In this document: piece after piece, positions 6,705-14,389 of the stretch
Position numbering within the stretch: the stretch's first letter is position 1
Layout: every line of letters starts with the position of its first letter
DNA from: Flavobacteriaceae bacterium
GTDB lineage: Bacteria; Bacteroidota; Bacteroidia; Flavobacteriales; Flavobacteriaceae
Reading direction: 5' to 3'
Assembly (NCBI GenBank): GCA_015488935.1
Contig: WFMU01000225.1
Location: 1 to 14,876 of the forward strand
DNA length: 14,876 nt
Notes under the pieces: generated by a model
The model's input: only the letters and a program-made list of their open reading frames with translations
What the model was told of the DNA's origin: nothing
The model's database searches: none
Program-made: the position numbers and the translations under genes

Positions 6705-7162
6705 ATCTTTTTTGTTATTATATCGTTTATTTTATAGTAAATAATTAGCAATCCGCTTAGTGGTATTACTGCATATACTACGGCTAATGGTATCTGTAAT
6801 GCTGGTGAATTTTGGTTTAATACGGCGGTTATATATACCAATCGTAAACCGCCTATTACTAATACTAACAATGCAAATAGTATAATGATGGTATGTACTA
6901 AAATGGCTAGTTTCTTTTGTTTTTTTACGGAGAGTTTGTTGGATAGCACGTCTATTGCCACGTGCCTGTTTTTTCCTGAAATATATGCTGCTCCTAATAC
7001 GCCTACCCAAATCATTAAATATCGTGCTAATTCATCGGTAAACGAACTTGGATTACTCATTACAAATCTTGTAAATACTTGCCATAATACGTTTAGTACC
7101 ATTACTGCCATGATTATGGATAGTGATGCTGCTATGATTTTATCTATTTTTTGTCGTATCAT
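6701..7162 (-). CDS. TRAP transporter small membrane subunit (DctQ type)
   Basis: The 153-residue inner-membrane protein has four hydrophobic segments and partners with the DctM-type subunit. The typical blocks WQVFTRFV (27-34) and TDELARYLMIW (42-52) are present. It is squeezed between its partners: its ATG shares one base with the DctP-type stop (TAATG), and its own stop overlaps the DctM-type start by 4 nt. The three proteins therefore very likely form one complex. Confidence 0.92.
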   Translation of the reverse strand: MIRQKIDKIIAASLSIIMAVMVLNVLWQVFTRFVMSNPSSFTDELARYLMIWVGVLGAAYISGKNRHVAIDVLSNKLSVKKQKKLAILVHTIIILFALLVLVIGGLRLVYITAVLNQNSPALQIPLAVVYAVIPLSGLLIIYYKINDIITKKI

Positions 7163-8202
7163 TATTCTATTGCTTGTATTTGCTGAATTAGTGTATATAC
7201 TTTTTTATCGTCTTTATATTCATTAAACATGGTTTTTACTTTTTCTGTAAATTTTGTTTTGTCTGGTTTTACCACTTCTACACCTGCTTTTTTTACTGCT
7301 TCTAGTGCTTCGTTTTCGGATTGTTCCCATAATTTTCTTTGGTATTTTACGGATGCGTCTGCTGCTTCTTGCAGCCATTTTTGTTCTTGACTTGTTAATC
7401 TATTCCATAATTGTGTTCCTATAATTAGCACGTCTGGTATTGCGGTATGTTCGTCTAACGAATAGTATTTACATACTTCGTATTGTCCAGAAAGGTAAAA
7501 TGTTGGCGGATTGTTTTCTGCACCATCTACTACGCCTTGCTGTAATGCGGTGTATAATTCGCCTGAGGATATTGGTGTTGGTGAGCCTCCTAATTTTTTT
7601 ACCATATTCATTGCAGTGGCGCTTTCCATTACTCTAATTTTCATTCCTTTTAGGTCTTCTGGACTGTTTACTTGTTTTGCTTTGGTATAAAAACTTCTAC
7701 TTCCTGCATCGTAATATCCTAATCCTTTTAGCCAGTATTTTGTTCCACCGTCTAGGAGTTCTTTTCCTATTTTTCCGTCTAATACTTTAAAGCGATGTGC
7801 TTTATTTCTAAATAAAAATGGCAAACCGAATACTTTCATATCTGGGGCAAAGTTTTCCATTACTGCTGCAGATACTTTGGTCATTCCTAGACTTCCTATT
7901 TGTAACAATTCCAAACATTGTCTTTCGGAACCTAATTGGGAACTTGGATATATTTCGAGTTTCATTTTTCCTCCTGATTTTTTTTCGAGTTCTTCGCCCA
8001 TTAAAACCATTGCTTTGTGTACTGGATGGTTTACATCTAATCCGTGTGCTAGTTTGATAGTTTTTGTTTTGGAAATGCTTGTGCATGAGATTAGCTGAAC
8101 TGATAGAAGAAAGAAGAAAGAAGCAAAAAACGAAACGGAAAACCGAAGACGGAAGACCGAAGATTGAAAACTTACTTTTATATTTTTTTTAAATTCTTTC
8201 AT
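7162..8202 (-). CDS. TRAP transporter substrate-binding protein (DctP type), predicted lipoprotein
   Basis: The 346-residue solute-binding protein captures the substrate in the periplasm for the DctQ/DctM pair. The mature part shows TRAP features: LAHGLDVNHPVHKAM (51-65), LGSERQCLELLQIG (90-103), the conserved ligand-binding Arg190 in MKIRVMES, and QGVVDGAENNPPTFY (222-236). Binding via Arg190 indicates a carboxylate or acid-sugar ligand in most relatives. The N-terminus is odd. It is long (40 residues to the lipobox LISC, Cys40) and rich in Ser, Phe and Arg, and is coded by 7-bp repeats. A Cys40 lipid anchor would tether the protein to a membrane, whereas most TRAP binding proteins of diderms are free. 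No other ATG lies close to the mature start, so this start is kept. It begins 4 bp after the lldD-like gene. Confidence 0.93.
   Translation of the reverse strand: MKEFKKNIKVSFQSSVFRLRFSVSFFASFFFLLSVQLISCTSISKTKTIKLAHGLDVNHPVHKAMVLMGEELEKKSGGKMKLEIYPSSQLGSERQCLELLQIGSLGMTKVSAAVMENFAPDMKVFGLPFLFRNKAHRFKVLDGKIGKELLDGGTKYWLKGLGYYDAGSRSFYTKAKQVNSPEDLKGMKIRVMESATAMNMVKKLGGSPTPISSGELYTALQQGVVDGAENNPPTFYLSGQYEVCKYYSLDEHTAIPDVLIIGTQLWNRLTSQEQKWLQEAADASVKYQRKLWEQSENEALEAVKKAGVEVVKPDKTKFTEKVKTMFNEYKDDKKVYTLIQQIQAIE
8132..8172. repeat. Heptamer repeat coding for the DctP signal peptide
   Basis: On the plus strand five 7-bp units fit GAARAYN: GAAAACC (8138-8144), GAAGACG, GAAGACC, GAAGATT and GAAAACT (8166-8172), preceded by a 6-bp GAAACG. 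On the coding strand this is TCTTCNN, the same style as the TCTTTNN array downstream of kduD. It codes for about residues 11-24 of the binding protein. The adjoining 8105-8124 is a purine-only stretch made of AAGAAG/AAAGAAG and codes for the hydrophobic core. Confidence 0.75.
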
Positions 8203-8206
8203 TAAT

Positions 8207-9355
8207 TTATTTGATTAAATGTTTTGGAAAATCGGTTACTTTTTCGCAACAAATTTGTTCCATTACTTGTTGTAATTGTGTTTTTAATATGTTTATGGTG
8301 TGTGTTCCTCCTTGGTTTCCTAGTGCTGCTACGCCATACATAAATGGTCTTCCCATAAAGGTAAATTCTGCTCCTGAGGCTAACATTCGTGCTATATCTG
8401 GTCCAGAACGTATGCCGCCATCTATCATTATTTTGGTTTTTCCTTGGTAGGTTTTTATTATTTTTTGTAGCGAATGTATGGTAGATTCTCCTGCGTCTAG
8501 TTGTCTTCCTCCATGATTGGATATAATAATTCCATCCATTCCTAATTGTATAGATTTTGCTACGTCAATTTCGTTTGCTACTCCTTTTATGACTATTTTC
8601 CCTTTCCATTTATCTCTTAATTTTTTTATTTTTTCTTCGTTTAATCTCCCTGAAAAGGTACTATCCATAAACGCGCCTAGTTGTTTTAAATCCAATCCTT
8701 TTGGCATATATGGTTCTAATGTTTTAAATGCTGGTTGTCCGTATTTTAAGGTTTGCATTGCCCATTTTGGTTTTCCTAATATTTGCATTATGTTTTGGAG
8801 TGTCATTCGTGGTGGCATTGCCAATCCGTTTCTGATGTCTCTTGGTCGATAGCCAAATGTTGGTACGTCTGCTAAAATTACAAGTACATCATATCCTGTT
8901 TCTGCTGCTCGTTTTAATATATCATCGGTTACTTTTTCTGCTGCTGGATGATAGAGTTGAAACCATGCTTTTCCTTCGGTAATTTCTGCTACGGTTTCGA
9001 TACTACTTGTGGTTACGGTACTCAATACAAACGGAATATTTGCAGCTACTGCAGCTTTTGCTAATATATTGGTGGAATTTGGCCACATAAGTCCTTGTAA
9101 TCCTACTGGTGCTATTCCAAATGGTGCACTGTATTCTACACCAAATAATTTGGTTTTTATTTCTGATTTTGTATGCTTACTCAAATATTCTGGTCGTAAC
9201 TCTACTTCTTGAATATCGCTCATATTCTTTTGTAGATTTACATCTGCATTACAGCCACCATCTAAATACTCAAATGCAAATTTTGGTATTCGCTTTTGGG
9301 CTTTTGCTCTTAAATCGGCAATGGTCGGATATGTTGAATTATAAGGTAATTGCAT
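8207..9355 (-). CDS. lldD: FMN-dependent alpha-hydroxy-acid dehydrogenase, probable L-lactate dehydrogenase
   Basis: The protein (382 residues) belongs to the glycolate oxidase / L-lactate dehydrogenase flavoenzyme family, which oxidises L-2-hydroxy acids to 2-keto acids. The catalytic signature SNHGGRQLD (279-287) supplies His281 and Arg284. FMN and substrate residues are recognisable: Tyr30 in FEYLDGG, APVGLQG (82-88), WFQLYH (131-136), DVP (163-165), Lys257, and DGGIRSG (312-318). Genes on both sides explain the role: L-lactaldehyde from rhamnulose-1-phosphate is oxidised to L-lactate by the aldolase-SDR fusion, and this enzyme would complete the route to pyruvate, passing electrons to the respiratory chain. 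It is 4 bp from each neighbour. The substrate could also be another hydroxy acid, so L-lactate is inference from context. Confidence 0.88.
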   Translation of the reverse strand: MQLPYNSTYPTIADLRAKAQKRIPKFAFEYLDGGCNADVNLQKNMSDIQEVELRPEYLSKHTKSEIKTKLFGVEYSAPFGIAPVGLQGLMWPNSTNILAKAAVAANIPFVLSTVTTSSIETVAEITEGKAWFQLYHPAAEKVTDDILKRAAETGYDVLVILADVPTFGYRPRDIRNGLAMPPRMTLQNIMQILGKPKWAMQTLKYGQPAFKTLEPYMPKGLDLKQLGAFMDSTFSGRLNEEKIKKLRDKWKGKIVIKGVANEIDVAKSIQLGMDGIIISNHGGRQLDAGESTIHSLQKIIKTYQGKTKIMIDGGIRSGPDIARMLASGAEFTFMGRPFMYGVAALGNQGGTHTINILKTQLQQVMEQICCEKVTDFPKHLIK

Positions 9356-9359
9356 CTTG

Positions 9360-10748
9360 TTACTCTTCTAATAATAATGGTGGTAATTTTTCTAGTTTGT
9401 AATTGTCTTTTAAGAATTTTGAGTTTATTTTTTTATCTGAAATTACCATTGCTGCTCCTAATGCTGTTCCTAATGGTGATTTTGTGGTTCTAATTTTATA
9501 ATCTTTAAAATGATATGCCATTAATTTTACAAATACATCGTTATCTGTAAATCCGCCATCTATATATATTTGTTTTATCTCTTTGTTATTTCCAATGGCC
9601 ATTTTTATGGTTTGTACTTGCAAAGCCATCAATTCTATCATTAGTTGGTGGAAGGCTTCTTCAAATTCGTGAAATGATTTTACATCGGTTTTATTTATTT
9701 GTTTTCGTTTTAATGTTATTCCTTCAAATTTAAAATAAATTTTTGGAGATGATATCAATCGCAGATACAAGTCTTTATTAAATTTTACATTTCGGTGATA
9801 TCCGTATTCTTTCCCGTAAATTTCTCCTAGTTTTTCTATTTGTATTCGGTATTCATTTCCCATAAAAAATCGTGTTGCTTTTACTCGTTTTCCATCGATA
9901 CGCATAAAATTTAAACAGTTGTTTTCTAGGTCTTCTTCGCTTAATATTTCATCGTTAAACGGATTTAATGAAATGCTCCATGTTCCTGTAGATAGCAATA
10001 AGAACGGCTTCTTTTTGCTAAATACATACGGTAATAATGCGGAGGAACTATCGTGAATTCCTACACCAATTTTTATTTTTTTATCGTTGTAGGTCATGTT
10101 AATACTTGTTTTGGTAGATACTATTGGTGCTAGTATTTCGTCTATTCCTTCTTTATAAACCCAATTGTGATAGGTGTTTGTTTTAAAATTCCACAGATTG
10201 GTATGGCAACCGATACCGGTAAATTCGCTTAAGGGTATTCCTGTAAACAAATAGGACAAATATTGTGGAAAGTGCAAAGCATATTTTATTTGCTTGAATA
10301 TTTCTGGTTTGGTTTTTTTAATCCAATACAATTGTAATCCTGAATTTAATGCGCCATTTTGTGGCGATGCGGTTTCGCATGCTATTTTTTTTTCTCCACC
10401 ATAGGTTGCATAAAATTCTTCTAGTACTTCTTTTGGTAAGGGTTTGGTATAATTATACAATGGTGTGAGTACTTTTCCGTTTTTATCTAAATGTACAAAA
10501 CTTGCGCCATAAGATGAAAAATTGATAGCTACAATATTGTACCTTCCTGTGTTTAAAATTCTATCAAATCTTGTTTTTAGCCATTTTTTTAATCGTGCTA
10601 AGTCTTCGGTTGGATAGCCATCTTCGTCAACAATTTCGTCAATTCTTGTATATTCTCTATATACTTCTTGGTATTTAGAGTCGAATAAAAAAAACTTTTT
10701 GTTTGTTTTTCCTATGTCAAATACAGCGGTGACTTTTTGTTTTTTCAT
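9360..10748 (-). CDS. FGGY-family carbohydrate kinase, probable L-rhamnulokinase
   Basis: The 462-residue kinase has the FGGY layout: an N-terminal actin-like domain opening with VFDIGKTN (9-16), the catalytic-base motif GIHDSS (230-235, Asp233), the phosphate motif LSTGTWSIS (252-260), and the C-terminal adenosine motif IDGGF (396-400). It is not close to the classical E. coli RhaB in wording. It resembles the alternative FGGY kinases found in rhamnose loci with aldolase-dehydrogenase fusions. Its position, 23 bp after rhaI and in one block with the aldolase, makes ATP-dependent phosphorylation of L-rhamnulose at C1 the best call. L-fuculose is a less likely substrate, as no fucose genes are present. 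No symbol is given because the subfamily was assigned from context. Confidence 0.86.
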   Translation of the reverse strand: MKKQKVTAVFDIGKTNKKFFLFDSKYQEVYREYTRIDEIVDEDGYPTEDLARLKKWLKTRFDRILNTGRYNIVAINFSSYGASFVHLDKNGKVLTPLYNYTKPLPKEVLEEFYATYGGEKKIACETASPQNGALNSGLQLYWIKKTKPEIFKQIKYALHFPQYLSYLFTGIPLSEFTGIGCHTNLWNFKTNTYHNWVYKEGIDEILAPIVSTKTSINMTYNDKKIKIGVGIHDSSSALLPYVFSKKKPFLLLSTGTWSISLNPFNDEILSEEDLENNCLNFMRIDGKRVKATRFFMGNEYRIQIEKLGEIYGKEYGYHRNVKFNKDLYLRLISSPKIYFKFEGITLKRKQINKTDVKSFHEFEEAFHQLMIELMALQVQTIKMAIGNNKEIKQIYIDGGFTDNDVFVKLMAYHFKDYKIRTTKSPLGTALGAAMVISDKKINSKFLKDNYKLEKLPPLLLEE

Positions 10749-10771
10749 TTTTTTGTTCTTTAAGATTGTAT

Positions 10772-12052
10772 TTACAATCCTGTTGCTACATTGTGTAAAC
10801 CTCGTTCTTTTATTAATGTTTTTCGTATTTCAAATTGTCTAAATGCTGCTATTGGATTTATTGCGCCTCCTGTTTGTAATCGCGCTTGTTTTATTAGGGG
10901 TCTTACATCGGTTCTGTATGCATTTTGTAATATTTCTTGGCATTTGGTTACGTCATTTTCTTGTTGTGCTTGTCTTAATTCTGCTTGATTTACCAATAAT
11001 GCTTGTGCATAGGCGATTAGAATGGCATCTAAAGATTGTAATAAATCTTCTAATGGATCTTTTACATTGTGACTTGCATCAATCATCCATGCTAAATCTG
11101 GATTGTTTGTATTGTTTTCCATTCCGTAAACCAATTCATTAAAGATTAGAAAAAGTACGTATGGTTTTATAGATCCTACGGTTAAATCGTCATCGCCATA
11201 TTTACTATCGTTAAAATGAAATCCGCCAAGTTTACCTTTTAACATTAAGGTTGCTACAATCTGTTCGATGTTAGTATTTGGCAAATGGTGTCCTAAATCT
11301 ACCAATGTATATGCTTTATCGCCACATGCTTCTGCCAGTAGTAGCGAGGTTCCCCAATCTCTAATTACGGTACTGTAAAAATTTGGTTCGTAGGGTTTGT
11401 ATTCGATAAACATTTTCCAATCGCTTGGTAAGGTTTTATATATTTCTTGTAAGGAGTTTTGCGTGTTTTGTAGTGCTTTCTGAAAATTATTTTGCCCCGG
11501 AAAATTAGAACCATCTGCTAACCAAACGGTAATACTTTTGGAACCTAATTTTTTACCAATTTTAATTACTTGGTTGTTGTGTGCTATGGCTTGTTCTCTT
11601 ACTGCTTTATTTACATTGGAAAGGGAACCATATTTGTAGGTTTCTTTGGCATTTGGTTGGTCTTGAAATGTATTGGAGTTTACGGCATCAAAGATAATAT
11701 GATGGTTATCTGCTCTTTCTTTTATGGCTTTATAATCTTTTGGAATGTCCCAAGGAATATGTAAAGATATGGCTCCTGCGGTTTGGGTTAATTGGTGTAA
11801 AATACCTATATCGTCTATTTTTTGTTCTAATGTTGCTGGTTCTCCTCCGTAAGAAAATCTTCCGAAACGTGTTCCTCCTGCTCCGAGTGCCCAACTTGGA
11901 ATAGCTACTTGAAAGTCTGCTAGTTTTTGAATAATCTCGTTGGTATTTACGCCACTTTTATCCAAATAATTACCTAAAAATTCTACTTGACTGTTTAATT
12001 CTTTGGTTTTCGTTTTATTAAAATCTGCTATTTGCTGTTTTTTTAATTGCAT
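10772..12052 (-). CDS. rhaI: L-rhamnose isomerase, Pseudomonas stutzeri type
   Basis: This enzyme interconverts L-rhamnose and L-rhamnulose in the cytoplasm. I use the ATG at 12052 (MQLKKQQIADFN), giving 426 residues. The frame continues to an ATG at 12094, but those 14 extra residues are coded by a degenerate intergenic repeat. All metal ligands of the P. stutzeri enzyme are present with a constant -2 offset: Glu217, Asp252, His279 and Asp325 for the structural metal, and His255, Asp287 and Asp289 for the catalytic one (VDLGHH, FHFNDSKYGDDD, MIDASHN). NSNTFQD, YKYGSLS and GSNFPGQ are further family blocks. It is the TIM-barrel RhaI form and not the E. coli RhaA form. It follows rhaD and precedes the kinase by 23 bp. 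Confidence 0.95.
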   Translation of the reverse strand: MQLKKQQIADFNKTKTKELNSQVEFLGNYLDKSGVNTNEIIQKLADFQVAIPSWALGAGGTRFGRFSYGGEPATLEQKIDDIGILHQLTQTAGAISLHIPWDIPKDYKAIKERADNHHIIFDAVNSNTFQDQPNAKETYKYGSLSNVNKAVREQAIAHNNQVIKIGKKLGSKSITVWLADGSNFPGQNNFQKALQNTQNSLQEIYKTLPSDWKMFIEYKPYEPNFYSTVIRDWGTSLLLAEACGDKAYTLVDLGHHLPNTNIEQIVATLMLKGKLGGFHFNDSKYGDDDLTVGSIKPYVLFLIFNELVYGMENNTNNPDLAWMIDASHNVKDPLEDLLQSLDAILIAYAQALLVNQAELRQAQQENDVTKCQEILQNAYRTDVRPLIKQARLQTGGAINPIAAFRQFEIRKTLIKERGLHNVATGL

Positions 12053-12071
12053 GTTTTCATTTTTTTCAAGC

Positions 12072-12101
12072 AATCCCAAAGTATTGAGATGCAAGGGTTT
12101 T
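12072..12101. repeat. Degenerate CGCAAAG-type repeat in the rhaD-rhaI gap
   Basis: AATCCCAAAGTATT (12072-12085) followed by GAGATGCAAGGGTTTT aligns with 1469-1502 (AGTCGCAAAGTATT, then an extra CGCAAA, then GATGCAAAGTTTT) with a short deletion. It lies in the 76-bp gap before the chosen rhaI start and includes most of the alternative upstream reading frame. The match is short, so this is a suggestion only. Confidence 0.35.
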
Positions 12102-12128
12102 CATTTGTACCTTTTTTTATAGCCTAAA

Positions 12129-14231
12129 TTATCGCACAAATGCATTTGCCATTCCGCCATCTACATTAATGGTATTTCCTGTACTTTTATCTAAGATACT
12201 CACTAGTGCAAAAACGGCATTTGCAATATCTTCTGGTAAAATTATTTCATTTAGTAAATTTCGTTTTGCATAAAATGCTGGTAATTCTTCTACGGTAATT
12301 CCGTTTGCTTTTGCTCTTCCTTCTGCCCAAGTTCCTTCCCAAATTTTACTTCCTACAATTACACCATCTGGATTTACGGTATTTACTCGTATTTTATCTT
12401 TAGCAACTTCGGCAGCTAACAATCTTGTCATGTGTTGTTGTGCTGCTTTTGCGGTTCCATATCCTATATTATTTGGTCCAGAAACCAATCCATTTTTACT
12501 GGCAATATTTATTATATTTCCACCTAAACCTTGTTTACGCATTATTTCTACGCCTTTTTGCGCCATTAAAAATTGTCCTTTTACCAGTACATTTTGTAGG
12601 ATATCCCAATCTTTAGTTGTGGTATCTTCCAATGGTTTTGATATTGCTAATCCTGCAGAGTGCACTACAATATCTACTCCTCCAAAATCCAAACAGGCTT
12701 GTTGGTATGCTTTTTCTATGGATTTTTTATCGGTCACATCACAAATAACTGTACTTACTTGGTCTTTTTTAAAGGTCGCTTTTGCTTCTGCTAGTGTTTC
12801 TTCTTTTAAATCGGTTAACACTACGTTTGCTCCTTCGGCAACTAGTTTATCTGCAATTGCTTTTCCAATTCCTCCACTTGCACCTGTTATTAATGCAACT
12901 TTTCTAGATAAAGCTTGTTCTTTTGGTTGGCGTTGTAATTTTGCTTCTTCTAAAAGCCAATATTCAATATCAAATGCTTCTTGTCTGGGTAATGATGTAT
13001 AGGTTGATATTGCTTCTGCACCATACATTACATTTATAGCATTGCTATAAAATTCACTTGCTACACGTGCTGTTTGCTTGTTTTTTGCAAAAGTAAACAT
13101 TCCTACTCGTGGAAAAATAATTACAATTGGATTGGCATCTCGTATTGCTGGACTATTATCGTGTTTACAGGTATCGTAATACGTTTGATATTCTTGGCGA
13201 TATTTTTTAAATTCTGGAATTAGTTTTTGCAATACTTCATCGCTGTTTTTCAAATCAGAATCTGCATTAATTGACAACACCAAAGGTTGAATTTTTGTTC
13301 TTAAGAAATGATCGGGACAAGAAGTTCCTAAAGGAGCCAATCGTTCCAAATCATTGCTATTAATAAATTCTAATACTCTTGCATCATCCGTAAAATGACC
13401 AATCATTGGTTTGTTGCTTCCGCATAAACCCCTTAGTAATGGTGCAATTAATGCAGCCTGATTCTTCCTTTCCTCTTTCTCTAAACTTTTTAATTTTTGT
13501 CCGCCAAAAACTAATTTTTCTTTTGCTTTTTTGTTAATATATTCCGAAGCCATTTCAATAACTTCTAAACTATTTTGATAACATTCGTATGCGGTATCTC
13601 CCCAAGTAAACAAACCATGACTTCCTAATATTAAGCCTCTAATATTTGGATTCTCTGCTAGGCATTGCTCAATTTGTAATCCCAAATCAAATCCTGGTCT
13701 TTGCCATGGCACCCAACCCATTGTTTCTCCCCAAATTTCTTTGGTTATTTGTGCACTATTTTTGGCAGCTGCTACTGCAATAACCGAATCTGGATGTAAA
13801 TGGTCTATGTGTTTAAATGGTAATAATCCGTGTAATGGCGTATCGATTGATGGCGCTTTGCTATTTAAATCGTAAATACAATGATTAAATAAGCCAACCA
13901 TTTCATCTTCATAAGCTAAACCTCGATATACATTTTTTAATGCTCGTAGCTTATTAACGTACAAACCTGCTAATCCATTTCTTTTTAAACTTCCAATATC
14001 GCCACCTGAACCTTTAATGTACATTATTTCTGTTTCTTCTCCTGTTAAAGGATCTTTTTCTATTGTTCTACAGCTTGTATTTCCGCCACCATAATTCGTA
14101 ATTCTTAAATCTGCTCCTAATAAATTGGATCTGTATAGTAATAATGCTACTTCATCGCCTTGCATGGTTTTTGCTTTACTTTCATCCCAAAGGTAATCTA
14201 CATATTTAAAATCGGTTTTTTTTACTATCAT
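12129..14231 (-). CDS. rhaD: Bifunctional rhamnulose-1-phosphate aldolase / short-chain (lactaldehyde) dehydrogenase
   Basis: Two enzymes are fused. Residues about 10-420 form a class II aldolase/adducin domain with LGADLRITNYGGGNTSC, a His-rich metal region HIDHLHPD (141-148) and GSHGLFTWG (203-211); it splits L-rhamnulose-1-phosphate into DHAP and L-lactaldehyde. Residues about 440-700 form an SDR domain with TGASGGIG (449-456), HSAG (524-527) in place of the usual NNAG, and catalytic Tyr591/Lys595 in YGTAK. The SDR half is expected to act on lactaldehyde. The lldD-like gene argues for oxidation to lactate. I choose the ATG at 14231 (700 residues) because FKYVDYLWDESKAK follows shortly, as in relatives. 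An in-frame ATG at 14288 adds 19 residues (MQYLKDKNIF...) and cannot be excluded. It is the first gene of the cluster and divergent from the regulator. Confidence 0.94.
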   Translation of the reverse strand: MIVKKTDFKYVDYLWDESKAKTMQGDEVALLLYRSNLLGADLRITNYGGGNTSCRTIEKDPLTGEETEIMYIKGSGGDIGSLKRNGLAGLYVNKLRALKNVYRGLAYEDEMVGLFNHCIYDLNSKAPSIDTPLHGLLPFKHIDHLHPDSVIAVAAAKNSAQITKEIWGETMGWVPWQRPGFDLGLQIEQCLAENPNIRGLILGSHGLFTWGDTAYECYQNSLEVIEMASEYINKKAKEKLVFGGQKLKSLEKEERKNQAALIAPLLRGLCGSNKPMIGHFTDDARVLEFINSNDLERLAPLGTSCPDHFLRTKIQPLVLSINADSDLKNSDEVLQKLIPEFKKYRQEYQTYYDTCKHDNSPAIRDANPIVIIFPRVGMFTFAKNKQTARVASEFYSNAINVMYGAEAISTYTSLPRQEAFDIEYWLLEEAKLQRQPKEQALSRKVALITGASGGIGKAIADKLVAEGANVVLTDLKEETLAEAKATFKKDQVSTVICDVTDKKSIEKAYQQACLDFGGVDIVVHSAGLAISKPLEDTTTKDWDILQNVLVKGQFLMAQKGVEIMRKQGLGGNIINIASKNGLVSGPNNIGYGTAKAAQQHMTRLLAAEVAKDKIRVNTVNPDGVIVGSKIWEGTWAEGRAKANGITVEELPAFYAKRNLLNEIILPEDIANAVFALVSILDKSTGNTINVDGGMANAFVR

Positions 14232-14339
14232 ATACGTTTTATAATCATTTTGAAAAGTAAAAATATTTTTATCCTTTAAATATTGCATCCTGTGCTGTAC
14301 TGATACCCTTTAATTTACTTCTAAAATTTAAAAGTTCAA

Positions 14340-14353
14340 ACCAACTACTTGGT
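14340..14353. promoter_or_regulatory. Palindrome ACCAA-N4-TTGGT in the divergent promoter region, operator candidate
   Basis: ACCAA at 14340-14344 and TTGGT at 14349-14353 form a perfect inverted repeat. The right arm overlaps the TTGG that serves as the -33 element of the regulator's promoter, and the site lies just downstream of a possible -7 element of the minus-strand promoter. This is a suitable place for a GntR-family dimer to repress both directions. The assignment is inference; only one copy was found. Confidence 0.4.
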
Positions 14354-14381
14354 ATAAATAAAAAATAATTCCCTAATTTTG
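14349..14381 (+). promoter_or_regulatory. Bacteroidota-type promoter for the GntR regulator
   Basis: TAATTTTG at 14374-14381 matches the Bacteroidota -7 consensus TAnnTTTG fully. TTGG at 14349-14352, 21 bp upstream, fits the -33 TTG element. The regulator's ATG is 45 bp further on, leaving a short leader. Confidence 0.55.
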
Positions 14382-14388
14382 TAAGCAA
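14360..14388 (-). promoter_or_regulatory. Possible promoter of the rhamnose/uronate cluster
   Basis: On the minus strand TTG (14388-14386), 18 bp, and TATTTTTT (14367-14360) approximate the TTTG / TAnnTTTG pattern with one mismatch in the -7 element. It overlaps the regulator's promoter on the other strand, which would allow joint control. The A/T content is high and chance matches are likely, so this is tentative. Confidence 0.25.
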
Positions 14389-14389
14389 C

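Noticed and set aside
12066..12104. Leader peptide of 12 codons (MKTLASQYFGIA) before rhaI
   Set aside because: It is short, has no run of regulatory codons and no terminator hairpin after it, so it is most likely chance within repeat-like DNA.
12430..13002. 190-codon plus-strand frame antisense to rhaD
   Set aside because: It mirrors the SDR domain coding sequence, and its composition (Ser/Pro/Phe) is typical of antisense translation.
12129..14231. Possible assembly fusion of two separate genes (aldolase and SDR)
   Set aside because: Aldolase-SDR fusions of this layout are an established form of RhaD, and the linker reads through without stops or frameshift.
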